The notes under the pieces: generated by a model
The model's input: only the letters and a program-made list of their open reading frames with translations
Databases searched by the model: none
Told to the model about the DNA's origin: nothing
Shown: one piece after another, positions 50,485-60,019 of the stretch
How the letters are laid out: each line of letters starts with the position of its first letter
Position numbering within the stretch: the stretch's first letter is position 1
Source: Nitrosomonas sp.
Lineage (GTDB): Bacteria; Pseudomonadota; Gammaproteobacteria; Burkholderiales; Nitrosomonadaceae
Assembly (NCBI GenBank): GCA_031316255.1
Contig: JALDQW010000001.1
Location: forward strand, 248,001 to 312,000
DNA: 64,000 nucleotides
Reading direction: 5' to 3'
Translations under genes and position numbers: made by a program

Positions 50485-51228
50485 TTGAACGATCATCAAC
50501 TGCTCCGTTACAGCCGCCATATTTTATTGCCTGAAATTGATATTTCAGGCCAGGAAAGATTACTCGATTCACATGTGCTTATCCTCGGCGCAGGTGGTTT
50601 GGGTTCGCCGGCAGCGCTTTATCTGGCTGCCAGCGGCGTTGGTAAACTCACCCTGTGCGACGGCGACGCAGTGGATTTAACCAATCTTCAGCGTCAAATC
50701 ATCCATAATACAGCATCAATTGGCCTTTCCAAGGCTCAGTCCGCCAAAAGGACATTAACCGGCATCAACCCGGAAGTTCAGATTACTGCGCTTGAAAAAT
50801 TTGTACAAGATACAGAACTGACTCAACTGGTAGCCGAAGTTGATGCAGTAGTCGATGCCAGTGATAACTTCGCAACACGCCACAGTGTCAACAAAGCCTG
50901 TGTTATCCATCAGAAACCACTGATTTCCGGTGCAGTTGTTCGTTTTGAAGCACAGGTTTCAGTCTTTGATTTGCGCCGACCAGGCAGCCCCTGCTATCAC
51001 TGCCTTTATCCCGAAGAGGGTGAGACCGAAGATATGCCCTGTTCAATAATGGGCGTCTTTTCTCCGTTGACAGGCATTATTGGCAGCATACAGGCTGCCG
51101 AAACAATAAAAATTCTGTTAAATATTGGTGTTACGCTCAGCGGCCGGATTCAATTGCTGAATGGACTGACCATGAACTGGCGCACAATAAAACTGCACAA
51201 GGATTCTGCCTGCATGGTTTGCCGATAA
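50485..51228 (+). CDS. moeB: HesA/MoeB/ThiF-family adenylyltransferase
   Basis: Adenylates the C-terminus of a ubiquitin-like sulfur carrier (MoaD for molybdopterin or ThiS for thiazole). The 247 residues show the ATP-binding GAGGLGSPAALYLAASGVGK (about 32-51), DLTNLQRQI, and a structural zinc site of CYHC and CMVC. The catalytic cysteine region GETEDMPCSIMGVFSPLTGI is present. It starts at a TTG (50485). MoeB and ThiF cannot be told apart by sequence alone. Confidence 0.9.
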   Translation: MNDHQLLRYSRHILLPEIDISGQERLLDSHVLILGAGGLGSPAALYLAASGVGKLTLCDGDAVDLTNLQRQIIHNTASIGLSKAQSAKRTLTGINPEVQITALEKFVQDTELTQLVAEVDAVVDASDNFATRHSVNKACVIHQKPLISGAVVRFEAQVSVFDLRRPGSPCYHCLYPEEGETEDMPCSIMGVFSPLTGIIGSIQAAETIKILLNIGVTLSGRIQLLNGLTMNWRTIKLHKDSACMVCR

Positions 51229-51296
51229 CATTAATGAAAACAAAAAAGAAGATTGAGCCAAATACCTGCCTTCACCATTGCATGTGCGATTTAAAC

Positions 51297-52178
51297 TTAT
51301 ACGCCGACAACAGTCTCAGGTTTTTGCAACAGGAAAATCCCCCACGCTAAATAACCGTTTTTGCCGCCTTCTATCCAGTAACCCAACCCGGTTTTCATGC
51401 GTTGAATATAGGCCGGATCAACTTTATCAGCCAGATCATCCGAGTACTTTTCAGTTTCTTCAAGTACACGCTGATAATGGTTGATCAACTGATCGGTAAA
51501 ATCGTCAAATTTGACCACGTCAAACCCAATATTGCCACCAGCCTGGCGATAAAACCCGGGCGAACCCAGCGAACTCAAATGAATGCGATCCAGTATGGGT
51601 TGCAGCACGCCTTGCGGACAATCATCTGCCTGCATCGGATCAGTAAAAACAAAATATCCACCCGGCTTTAATACACGAAACGCCTCAGCCATCACGTGTT
51701 CACGTTGTCCGCTGTGCAAAATCGCATCTTGAGACCAAATCACATCAAAACCTTTATCCCGGTCTGCTGTTGTAAACGGCAGCATTTCAAAACTGCCATC
51801 AATCACCTGAATTTTTTCGGACAAATCTACAGATGAGTTTAATTCGCGAGCACGCTGATTTTCGACTTCACTTAAATTCAATGCTTTTACACACACACCA
51901 TAGGTTTTTGCCAGATAGCGGGCGGCACCGCAATATCCGGATCCCAAGTCAAGAACCCAATCCCCGGCCTTCAATGACGGCAAGTAGCTTGCCATGGTTT
52001 GTATTGTTCTTTGGCTTGCAGCGCTAATTGATTCATTCGCCGTTTCATATAAACCGATATGGATATCCTCGCCACCCCATATTGTGCTGTAGAAATGATC
52101 GGCATCTTCGCTGTTATAATATGCCCGCGCCGTATTGACGGCTGCAGACTGAGTTGTTGAATTCATTGTGCTATTCAT
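51297..52178 (-). CDS. Sarcosine/dimethylglycine N-methyltransferase
   Basis: Methylates sarcosine and dimethylglycine with SAM, giving glycine betaine, an osmoprotectant. The 293-residue protein has RAYYNSEDADHFYSTIWGGE and DIHIGLYETANESI, signatures of this family, then the SAM motif VLDLGSGYCGAARYLA (about 77-92) and the GGYFVFTDPMQADDCPQGVL segment. It follows the glycine/sarcosine methyltransferase gene, overlapping its stop codon by the ATG at 52178. An ATG at 52166 is an alternative start. Neither has a strong ribosome site, which fits translational coupling. Confidence 0.88.
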   Translation of the reverse strand: MNSTMNSTTQSAAVNTARAYYNSEDADHFYSTIWGGEDIHIGLYETANESISAASQRTIQTMASYLPSLKAGDWVLDLGSGYCGAARYLAKTYGVCVKALNLSEVENQRARELNSSVDLSEKIQVIDGSFEMLPFTTADRDKGFDVIWSQDAILHSGQREHVMAEAFRVLKPGGYFVFTDPMQADDCPQGVLQPILDRIHLSSLGSPGFYRQAGGNIGFDVVKFDDFTDQLINHYQRVLEETEKYSDDLADKVDPAYIQRMKTGLGYWIEGGKNGYLAWGIFLLQKPETVVGV

Positions 52179-52983
52179 CCGTTGTTTGATAGGCTTTATC
52201 GGCGATATGGACAAAGAAATCAGGCTCGTTTTCACGATAGGTTTCCTGAAAATCTCCGAACGTTTCTACTTGCTGAAAACCGACTTCGTGCATCAAACGC
52301 GTCGTATAACTTTTTCTGAGTGGAAACATATTCAAATAAAATTTTTCACCATCGGAAAATCGATATTCGAACCGCGCTAGCCCTTTGTCAGTATGTACCG
52401 GCTTTACTGAAACATCTGTTCCACAATAATAGTAAGTATGGGTGCTTGAAAAGCCATGATCCAATAATGCGTCATAATTACGTTGATCCAGTATCAGCAC
52501 GCCATCATGACGCAGCGCGGCGTAAAATTCTGCCAGTGCTTTGCGGCGGTCATTTTCATCAAATAAATGCGTAAAAGAATTACCCAGACAAATAATCGCG
52601 TCAAATTTCTGGTGAACATCCCGGTTAAGCCAGCGCCAGTCAGCCTGCACAGTGCGTAAAACATGTCCACGTGAACGCCCATTATCAAATGCCCTGGATA
52701 GCATTTCCGCGCTTCCATCCGCACTGACCACTTCAAATCCGGCTTCCAGCAACCGGACAGAGTGAAAACCGGTTCCAGTTGCAACATCGAGAACTTGCCG
52801 GCAACCTCTTTCTTTGAGCAGATCAATAAAAAAAGAACCTTCAGATTGGATTCGCGCATTCCAGTCAATCAGCGAATCCCATTTTTGAACAAACGCGTGC
52901 ACATATTCGGCACGGTATTGATCGGTTTCACGAACAGATACCGGATCTGACCCGTAATCCTGTTGAGTTAATGAAGCATTCAT
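52171..52983 (-). CDS. Glycine/sarcosine N-methyltransferase
   Basis: Catalyses the first methylations of glycine to sarcosine and dimethylglycine with SAM. The 270 residues show FVQKWDSLIDWNARIQSEGS, the SAM motif VLDVATGTGFHSVRLLEAGF (about 60-79), VQADWRWLNRDVHQKFDAII and ICLGNSFTHLFDENDRRKAL, which I recognise from halophilic GSMT enzymes. With the adjacent dimethylglycine enzyme it forms a complete glycine-to-betaine route. The two genes are alone on the minus strand between plus-strand core genes, so they may be an acquired unit. Confidence 0.9.
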   Translation of the reverse strand: MNASLTQQDYGSDPVSVRETDQYRAEYVHAFVQKWDSLIDWNARIQSEGSFFIDLLKERGCRQVLDVATGTGFHSVRLLEAGFEVVSADGSAEMLSRAFDNGRSRGHVLRTVQADWRWLNRDVHQKFDAIICLGNSFTHLFDENDRRKALAEFYAALRHDGVLILDQRNYDALLDHGFSSTHTYYYCGTDVSVKPVHTDKGLARFEYRFSDGEKFYLNMFPLRKSYTTRLMHEVGFQQVETFGDFQETYRENEPDFFVHIADKAYQTTDE

Positions 52984-53161
52984 CTCTTCTGTCTCCGTAA
53001 GTATTCGTGCAAAAACACTACTGCCCTATCGTTCCCTAGCAGCAACACAAAACACCGGATTAAAACCAGCATCAATTGTTGTCAAATGATTGTAATTTGA
53101 CGACGACCTAGACCAGTTTGGCAAAACCAAGCTAAAATTGTTAATTTTCAGGTAACTTTAC

Positions 53162-54118
53162 ATGCAAATCTGGCGAAGCAAACCTTCACCAAATAAAAAG
53201 ACACCGCTTGCGCTGACTATAGGCAATTTTGACGGCGTACATTTAGGCCACCAAGCAATGCTATCTCGTTTGAAGCATGCCGCTAACAAACTTGGATTAG
53301 CTGCTTGTGTCATGACTTTTGAACCGCATCCGCGCGAATTTTTCGCGCCCGACCAAGCACCCACTCGTTTAACCAGCTTCAGAGAAAAACTTGAACAACT
53401 GGCCAAATCCGATGTTGATTATGTTCGAGTATACCGGTTCAATTATGATTTCGCAAAAATTAATCCCGAAGAATTTATTGCCGGACTCCTGCAAAAAGAG
53501 CTTTCAGTCCGATGGTTGCTCGTGGGTGACGACTTTCGTTTTGGTGCGCGGCGCGCGGGAGATTTCAGCATGCTCAACGCTTTATCCAAGCAGTATGGAT
53601 ATGAAGTGGATGAAATGCCAAGCTTTTTAATTGATGGCCAGCGCGTATCAAGCAGCTATATCAGACAAGTACTCAACGAAGGTAACCTGCAAAAAGCCAG
53701 TCGTTTTTTAGGTAGACCCTATAGCATGAGCGGTCGTGTAATCGATGGCGACAAATTAGGAAGAAAACTGGGTTTTCCGACCGCAAATCTCCAGATCAAA
53801 CATAACCAGCCGCCTTTAACCGGTATTTTTGTTGTAAACGTTTATGGCGCAGTTAAATCCGCACCCTCTCTGGCGCTTCCCGGCGTAGCCAGTCTTGGAG
53901 TCAGACCAACTATACACAATGACGGCAAGCCGGTTCTGGAAGTCCATTTGTTTGATTTTGACCAAACCATTTACGGTTATCACTTGCAGGTTGATTTTCT
54001 TCACAAACTGCGCGATGAAGAAAAATATCCCAGCTTGGAGCTACTCATTCAACAGATAAAAAAAGATATCCTCGAAGCAAAAAACTATTTTAATCAAATG
54101 AATGTCAAGACAGAATAA
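53162..54118 (+). CDS. ribF: Bifunctional riboflavin kinase/FAD synthetase
   Basis: Makes FMN and FAD from riboflavin. The 318-residue protein has an N-terminal nucleotidyltransferase domain with ALTIGNFDGVHLGHQAML and HPREFF, and SSSYIRQVLNEG. The C-terminal kinase domain has GRVIDGDKLGRKLGFPTANL and GVASLGVRPTIHN. It is followed by ileS and lspA in the usual order. Confidence 0.96.
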   Translation: MQIWRSKPSPNKKTPLALTIGNFDGVHLGHQAMLSRLKHAANKLGLAACVMTFEPHPREFFAPDQAPTRLTSFREKLEQLAKSDVDYVRVYRFNYDFAKINPEEFIAGLLQKELSVRWLLVGDDFRFGARRAGDFSMLNALSKQYGYEVDEMPSFLIDGQRVSSSYIRQVLNEGNLQKASRFLGRPYSMSGRVIDGDKLGRKLGFPTANLQIKHNQPPLTGIFVVNVYGAVKSAPSLALPGVASLGVRPTIHNDGKPVLEVHLFDFDQTIYGYHLQVDFLHKLRDEEKYPSLELLIQQIKKDILEAKNYFNQMNVKTE

Positions 54119-54276
54119 ACGATTTAAACACTGAAACTCGCAAATGAACACACTTAATTCATACAAAAAACAACAGCATGTCATAAAATAGCAACAGTTC
54201 ATACTTATTCGTATATTATTCGATTGCAATATAAGACACCAAGATTCGTGCGCAGCCAACGATATTGAACATTTTC

Positions 54277-57075
54277 ATGACTGATTATAAAACAACACTT
54301 CATTTACTCGATACACCATTTCCCATGCGGGGCAATCTTGCCAAACGCGAGCCCACCATGCTGGAATCCTGGCAGAAAAAAAACCTATACCAAAAAATCC
54401 GTACCGCCAGCAAAGGGCGTCCCAAATTTACGTTGCATGACGGCCCACCATACGCCAACGGTGATATCCATATTGGACATGCCGTCAATAAAATTCTTAA
54501 AGATATCATTATCAAAAGCAAAACACTGGCAGGCTACGATGCGCCCTATATTCCGGGCTGGGATTGTCATGGCTTACCCATCGAGCACCAAATCGAGAAA
54601 AAGCATGGCAAGCAGCTATCCGCAGATAAAATCCGTGAACTTTGCCGTGCTTTCGCAACGGAGCAAGTTGCACGCCAGAAAGCGGATTTTATCCGTTTAG
54701 GCGTCCTCGGCGACTGGGACCAGGCCTATCTCACCATGAATTTCCAGACTGAGGCAGGTATTATCCGAGCACTGGGAAGCATTTATCAAAACGGTTATCT
54801 TTACCTGGGACAAAAGCCTGTTAACTGGTGTATTGATTGCGGCTCGGCGTTGGCAGAAGCTGAAGTCGAATACGAAGACAAAACATCTCCGGCAATTGAT
54901 GTTGGATTTAAGGTCATCCAATCGAACGATGCTCTGAATACTATCTTCAACACCAATATCCCATCCAATAATTCAGTCATGGCCGTGATCTGGACAACCA
55001 CCCCCTGGACACTGCCGGCCAACCAGGCCGTTTGCGTTCACCCTGACTTTGACTATGATCTTGTTGAAACAGCGCAAGGAATGCTGATACTGGCAACAGA
55101 ACTCAAGCAAGCCTGCCTGGAGCGATATGGCTTGAATGACAAAACATTAGGTCAGTGCAAGGGAAAAGCACTAGAGCATTTGGCGTTACAACATCCATTT
55201 GAAGACCGCAGCGTCAAAATCATTTGCGGAAAGCATGTTACCCTTGAAGCCGGTACCGGCCTGGTTCATACTGCACCCGCGCATGGTCTGGATGACTATT
55301 TTATTGGCCAGCAATATGACTTACCCAGTGACAGTCCGGTTGACGGTGCTGGTAAATTTGCAGCAGACAAACCGATTGTCGGCAGCCTATTCGTTTGGAA
55401 GGCAAATGATGTCGTCATTGATACGCTGCAATCCAGCAAACACTTACTTTGCCTGGAAAAAATCAAACACAGTTATCCGCACTGCTGGCGGCATAAAACA
55501 CCAATTATTTTTCGCTCAACGCCGCAGTGGTTTATTGGTATGAACCTGAAACAAAACGCTGGTTCTGCTGAGCAGCAAAAAACATTGCGTGATCTTGCCA
55601 CAGATGCCGTGGACAATACCCGGTTCTACCCGGCATGGGGACGAGCGCGTCTCGAGGCCATGATCAGAAACCGCCCGGACTGGTGTGTTTCCCGTCAACG
55701 TAATTGGGGGGTGCCGATGGCGCTCTTTGTTCATAAGGTTACGCATCAACCACATCCGCGCACTCAGGAATTGTTCGAGCAGGTTGCCCTGAAAATAGAA
55801 AAGCAGGGCATAGAAGCCTGGTTCTCGCTAGATGAAGCAGAACTGCTGGGAGACGATGCCAAAGATTATCAGAAACTTCCGGATACACTCGATGTCTGGT
55901 TTGACTCAGGCACAACACATCATACTGTCGTCAAGTCCAATTCGCTGCTTCAGTATCCGGCTGATTTATATCTCGAAGGTTCGGATCAACATCGCGGCTG
56001 GTTCCAGTCCTCGCTACTAACCGGTTGCGCCATAGATGGTCATGCACCCTATCGCGCATTGCTCACGCACGGTTTTGTGGTTGACGGCAATGGCCATAAA
56101 ATGAGCAAATCCAAAGGAAATGTTATTGCGCCTCAAAAAGTAATGGATACCTATGGCGCCGACATCCTACGCTTGTGGGTTGCATCCACCGATTATTCCG
56201 GAGAACTGTCCATCTCAGAAGAAATTCTCAAGCGCGTCGTTGAGAGCTACCGTCGTGTACGTAATACCTTGCGTTTTTTATTGGCCAACCTGGCAGACTT
56301 CGACGCGGAAAAAGACATGCTGGCTATTGAAGACTGGCTGGAAATTGACCGCTACATGCTGGCATTGACTAATGCTTTCCAAAACGAGCTCACACAAATC
56401 TATGACCAGTATGAATTTCATCAGGCCGTGCACAAGCTGCATAATTTCTGTTCCGAAGACCTCGGTGGTTTCTATCTGGATATTCTCAAAGACCGTCTTT
56501 ATACCGCCGCAAAAAATGGAAAGCCGCGCCGCGCGGCGCAAAGTACGCTCCATCATATCGCTCATAGTCTGGTGCGTTTGTTTGCACCTATTCTTAGCTT
56601 TACTGCAGAAGAAGTCTGGGAACACCTGACCGGACAACCGGATGATAGTGTTTTGCTGCACACCTGGCATCGTTTTCCCGAACAAGCAGATTCACAACAG
56701 ACGCTTGAGCGTTGGACCAGGATACGTTCGCTGCGCGCGAATGTGCTCAAAAAACTGGAAGACGCCAGAGCGCAAGGCGAAATTGGTTCATCACTGGCTG
56801 CCACTGTTGAAATCCAAGCAAGCGGAGACGATTACACCTTACTTCAATCACTTGGAGACGATTTGAGATTTGTTTTAATCACTTCGGAATCGTCCCTGGT
56901 ACAGAGTAATGAATTGCAAACGATCAGTGTGCGCGTTACCCCGAGCAGCCATCAGAAATGTGAGCGTTGCTGGCATTATCGAATAGATGTTGGTCAAGAT
57001 ACTGAGCATACAACTTTATGTGGACGTTGCATATCCAATCTCTATAACACGGGCGAAGAAAGACAATACGCTTGA
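54277..57075 (+). CDS. ileS: Isoleucine-tRNA ligase
   Basis: A class I synthetase, 932 residues from the ATG at 54277 (the frame could begin at a TTG at 54265). HIGH is in [15 protein letters not shown] and KMSKS in [17 protein letters not shown]. The editing domain has [19 protein letters not shown], and the C-terminal zinc finger has [12 protein letters not shown] and CGRC. The 159-nt gap from ribF suggests a separate promoter, which I could not define. Confidence 0.96.
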   Translation: MTDYKTTLHLLDTPFPMRGNLAKREPTMLESWQKKNLYQKIRTASKGRPKFTLHDGPPYANGDIHIGHAVNKILKDIIIKSKTLAGYDAPYIPGWDCHGLPIEHQIEKKHGKQLSADKIRELCRAFATEQVARQKADFIRLGVLGDWDQAYLTMNFQTEAGIIRALGSIYQNGYLYLGQKPVNWCIDCGSALAEAEVEYEDKTSPAIDVGFKVIQSNDALNTIFNTNIPSNNSVMAVIWTTTPWTLPANQAVCVHPDFDYDLVETAQGMLILATELKQACLERYGLNDKTLGQCKGKALEHLALQHPFEDRSVKIICGKHVTLEAGTGLVHTAPAHGLDDYFIGQQYDLPSDSPVDGAGKFAADKPIVGSLFVWKANDVVIDTLQSSKHLLCLEKIKHSYPHCWRHKTPIIFRSTPQWFIGMNLKQNAGSAEQQKTLRDLATDAVDNTRFYPAWGRARLEAMIRNRPDWCVSRQRNWGVPMALFVHKVTHQPHPRTQELFEQVALKIEKQGIEAWFSLDEAELLGDDAKDYQKLPDTLDVWFDSGTTHHTVVKSNSLLQYPADLYLEGSDQHRGWFQSSLLTGCAIDGHAPYRALLTHGFVVDGNGHKMSKSKGNVIAPQKVMDTYGADILRLWVASTDYSGELSISEEILKRVVESYRRVRNTLRFLLANLADFDAEKDMLAIEDWLEIDRYMLALTNAFQNELTQIYDQYEFHQAVHKLHNFCSEDLGGFYLDILKDRLYTAAKNGKPRRAAQSTLHHIAHSLVRLFAPILSFTAEEVWEHLTGQPDDSVLLHTWHRFPEQADSQQTLERWTRIRSLRANVLKKLEDARAQGEIGSSLAATVEIQASGDDYTLLQSLGDDLRFVLITSESSLVQSNELQTISVRVTPSSHQKCERCWHYRIDVGQDTEHTTLCGRCISNLYNTGEERQYA

Positions 57076-57142
57076 ATATACAATACGTTTTAACAGCCCT
57101 GAACATCAAAAATTATCTGAGAAACTGATCGCTAATACCAAA

Positions 57143-57661
57143 ATGAAACTACACTATTCATTGACTATCGCCCTGATTGTATTGGCATTGGACCTGGCAA
57201 CAAAGTACTGGGTGGAATCGGTCATGACCTACGGTCAACAGATTCCGGTAACAGGATTTTTTAATCTGGTATTAACCTACAACGCTGGTGCTGCATTCAG
57301 CTTTCTAAGTGAAGCTTCGGGCTGGCAGCGCTGGTTCTTAAGCGCGATAGCTTTGGTCGCATCAGTTGTCATTATTTATCTACTGAATAAATACAACACG
57401 GAAAAACTGTTTTGTTTATCCCTGAGCTTAATTCTTGGCGGCGCTCTCGGCAACCTCTGGGACCGCATAACACTGGGGCATGTCGTCGATTTTCTTGATT
57501 TCTATGTCGGCGATTATCACTGGCCGGCATTCAACATCGCTGATTCCGCCATTTTCATTGGCGCCGCTTTGCTTATTTATGAAAGCTTCAGTAATAAAGA
57601 AAACGCTCAAGCAGATACCAAAACTAAAGCAGAAAGAAAAGAAAAAATCGGAAAACTTTAA
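57143..57661 (+). CDS. lspA: Lipoprotein signal peptidase
   Basis: Cleaves prolipoproteins at the lipidated cysteine. The 172-residue enzyme has four membrane helices and the catalytic aspartates in NLWDRITLGHVVDFLDFY and FNIADSAIFIGAALL. The frame runs upstream into ileS, but the family starts MKLHYSLTIALIVL, at the ATG at 57143. It serves the several lipoproteins in this window (nlpD, the two glycine-zipper proteins and others). Confidence 0.95.
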   Translation: MKLHYSLTIALIVLALDLATKYWVESVMTYGQQIPVTGFFNLVLTYNAGAAFSFLSEASGWQRWFLSAIALVASVVIIYLLNKYNTEKLFCLSLSLILGGALGNLWDRITLGHVVDFLDFYVGDYHWPAFNIADSAIFIGAALLIYESFSNKENAQADTKTKAERKEKIGKL

Positions 57662-57664
57662 AAA

Positions 57665-57829
57665 CTATTGGGCATTTTTTTCTGATTCTTTCTTTTTGGT
57701 TATCGGGCTTTGCACGGTATAGCCTTTTTCTTTCATTTTATAACCACCATATGCGCCCGCACCTGCTGCTGCAGCCATCCAGCATCCCGATAAAAGAGGC
57801 AACAGCATAATTAAAACCGACAAACGCAT
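57665..57829 (-). CDS. Small lipoprotein convergent with lspA
   Basis: A 54-residue predicted lipoprotein. MRLSVLIMLLPLLSGC ends in lipobox LSGC, then a short alanine/glycine-rich segment (MAAAAGAGAYGGYKMKEKGY) and a charged tail. The ATG at 57829 has AAAGGAAA about 6 nt upstream; an upstream extension to 57886 would spoil the signal. It ends only 3 nt from the lspA stop. Function unknown; the size recalls entericidin-type lipoproteins. Confidence 0.65.
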   Translation of the reverse strand: MRLSVLIMLLPLLSGCWMAAAAGAGAYGGYKMKEKGYTVQSPITKKKESEKNAQ

Positions 57830-57963
57830 TAATTGTTTCCTTTTCACATAAACCCCCAGTAATTGAGTTAAGCAGGTTATAGACATAAAAACTTAACATT
57901 CAACGGCAATTCCAATGGATATTTGAAATTAGATTATTATTCAGCCATCAAATTTCGGCAAAT

Positions 57964-58359
57964 TCACTGATTACAGATATTTGTGGAAATTCGTTTAAAA
58001 AATGAAGTCTCGGGGTATTGAAACCATTCTTTTAATTCATCATGATGTGCACCAATTGTGTTTCCCGCTGCCATGACACCTGAATAAAGCAGCATGGTAT
58101 AAGAACGCGCTCGTTCAATCTCACAATCAAATTCGTAGAAAGTCTTTAACGATTGATACCCGCCCCTTTGCTTTTCATCATAGCTCGACAAAACCCATAC
58201 TTTTTTATAATGATCACCACTGTTGCGGACTGTTGTCGGATCAAAATAATGCTTCTCACCTTTGTCTGGATTAGAATTGATCATCACCCATTCAGCATAA
58301 ACAGGTTCACAAACACCAAAAAACCCTATCAAAAGCACAGCAAATAAACTTTTTCTCAT
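57964..58359 (-). CDS. Surface-adhesin-E-like periplasmic protein
   Basis: A 131-residue exported protein with a signal peptide (MRKSLFAVLLIGFFGVCEPV, cleaved after VYA). The pattern WVMINSNPDKGEKHYFDPTT, KKVWVLSSYDEKQ, and an internal FDCEIERARSYTMLLYSG resembles the Surface-adhesin_E family, small one-domain proteins found widely in proteobacteria. The family name comes from adhesin E of Haemophilus; adhesion is not implied here. Confidence 0.6.
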   Translation of the reverse strand: MRKSLFAVLLIGFFGVCEPVYAEWVMINSNPDKGEKHYFDPTTVRNSGDHYKKVWVLSSYDEKQRGGYQSLKTFYEFDCEIERARSYTMLLYSGVMAAGNTIGAHHDELKEWFQYPETSFFKRISTNICNQ

Positions 58360-58473
58360 TGTGTCTTTTTATTTTTTCAAGTTATTAGCGGAAAAATGTG
58401 TATGGCCTATTCTAGGATAAAACACGAACGGCGTGAATCCGAAAAACTCAAACAGCAGAACTGGAGACACGCA

Positions 58474-58983
58474 TTATTTATTGACACCACCCTGCTTTAT
58501 GGGTTTTCGCTGTTTTTTCTTCTTCTGGGATTGTGAAGTTTTTCCGCCTGTCCGTTGCTGATCGCCCTGATCAGCAACGTTTAATTTCCAACTGCCCAGT
58601 TTCTGGATAAACGCTGCCTTATCAACCGGCGAAACATATATGGCTTTATCTTCGCCATATTTTATTTCCAGGCGGTCAAATGACAGTGCCGGACTCGCCA
58701 CTGCGTTCTGACTTTCTTCCACAGACATAATCGATTGAATTGGAATGTCCCAGGAAAACGGACCACTTACTATTTTAAGATTTTCCGAGTTCACACTGTA
58801 CCGGGTTGAAACCAGTAGCCATAACGGAAAGCCAGCACCGAAAATTAATATGGTCGTGGCAAATGCATAATTGAATGTTCCTCCTATTTTTAGCATCACT
58901 GATGCGCCCAGCAGACAGGCAATAATGGATAGAATCAGACAAAATAACAGCCACTTGTCAATTTTTGATTTGAAAACGTTCAT
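58474..58983 (-). CDS. Membrane-anchored bacterial PH-domain protein
   Basis: A 169-residue protein with two N-terminal helices (about 11-32 and 37-58) and a bacterial PH-like domain (about 60-132: TRYSVNSENLKIVSGPFSWD and LSFDRLEIKYGEDKAIYVSP). The C-terminus is a lysine/glutamine-rich basic tail (KKKKQRKPIKQ). It resembles bPH proteins of unknown function that follow two membrane helices. Confidence 0.65.
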   Translation of the reverse strand: MNVFKSKIDKWLLFCLILSIIACLLGASVMLKIGGTFNYAFATTILIFGAGFPLWLLVSTRYSVNSENLKIVSGPFSWDIPIQSIMSVEESQNAVASPALSFDRLEIKYGEDKAIYVSPVDKAAFIQKLGSWKLNVADQGDQQRTGGKTSQSQKKKKQRKPIKQGGVNK

Positions 58984-59247
58984 AATTAATCGTTATAAAT
59001 GTTAAAGTCTGGCAAATAATGTTAATAATCAGATAACTAAAAATTATTCTGTTTAATCGTAACAGAGCAGCGTACATGACTTATCCAAAGGGAATACAAT
59101 AATGGTTAACCTTTTTCACTTGATTGAATGACCAGTTTAGCTAAATTTTTCAGAACAATCGAGTACACTGAAGCCTATCAAGTGGAAACGTATAGCAACT
59201 CAATACGTATATCATTGCCGAAACCGAATAGCAAAGCCTAACTGCAT

Positions 59248-59919
59248 ATGCATGAAACGACAAAAATAAATCAATACCATTCGATTTGTGAAACTATCAT
59301 TGCCATCGCGCAGCGCCTTCACCAACGTAACATGCTTGCTGCTGCCGATGGCAACATTTCCTGTCGCGTGAATGAAAATATGGTATTAATAACGCCTTCA
59401 GGTGTTGCAAAAGCTTTTATGAAACCTGAGGATATGGCACTGATAACCCTGGACAGTCAAACCCTGCAAGGAAAGGCTTCCTCGGAAAAATTCATGCATT
59501 TGGAAGTCTATCAACAATGCCCTGAAGCCAAAGCGGTCGTCCACGCGCATCCACCGACAGCGATTGCCTGGTCTATTGCCAGGCCCGATTTGGAATTTTT
59601 GCCCTCTCACGCAATGAGTGAAGTCATTCTCAGTTGTGGCGACATCCCTTTCGTCCCTTATGCACGACCAGGAACACAGGCCATGGGCGACAATTTAAAA
59701 CACTTTCTCCCACAGTACCGGGCACTGATTCTATCACGGCACGGTGCACTGGCTTGGGGAGAAAGTCTTGAAGAAGCCTGGAGAGGCATGGAACGCATTG
59801 AACATTCCTCGGAGATTCTCTGGAAAGCAAATACATTGGGAACATTAACCTATCTTCCTGACGACGAAATTTCCGCGCTCAGAACAATGCGTAAACATAT
59901 CGGAAATCAGTTACTGTGA
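59248..59919 (+). CDS. Class II aldolase/adducin-family protein, probable methylthioribulose-phosphate aldolase
   Basis: A 223-residue zinc-dependent class II aldolase. The metal ligands are in KAVVHAHPPTAIAWS (H-x-H) and SRHGALAWGESLEEAW, and the catalytic acid is probably in SSEKFMHLEVYQQ. The fold is that of L-fuculose-1-phosphate aldolase. It is followed 100 nt later by mtnA. In the DHAP shunt known from Rhodospirillum and pathogenic Escherichia coli, such an aldolase splits 5-methylthioribulose-1-phosphate to DHAP and methylthioacetaldehyde. That is the most likely role here, inferred from the neighbour. Confidence 0.8.
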   Translation: MHETTKINQYHSICETIIAIAQRLHQRNMLAAADGNISCRVNENMVLITPSGVAKAFMKPEDMALITLDSQTLQGKASSEKFMHLEVYQQCPEAKAVVHAHPPTAIAWSIARPDLEFLPSHAMSEVILSCGDIPFVPYARPGTQAMGDNLKHFLPQYRALILSRHGALAWGESLEEAWRGMERIEHSSEILWKANTLGTLTYLPDDEISALRTMRKHIGNQLL

Positions 59920-60019
59920 CATTGCTCATGATAAAAAGGTTGCCTGAAAAATTGACAAGGCTGAAATTGTCAAAACCTGTTTCCGCATTTACTGTTTATC
60001 AGCTCAGGAGAATTAAACC

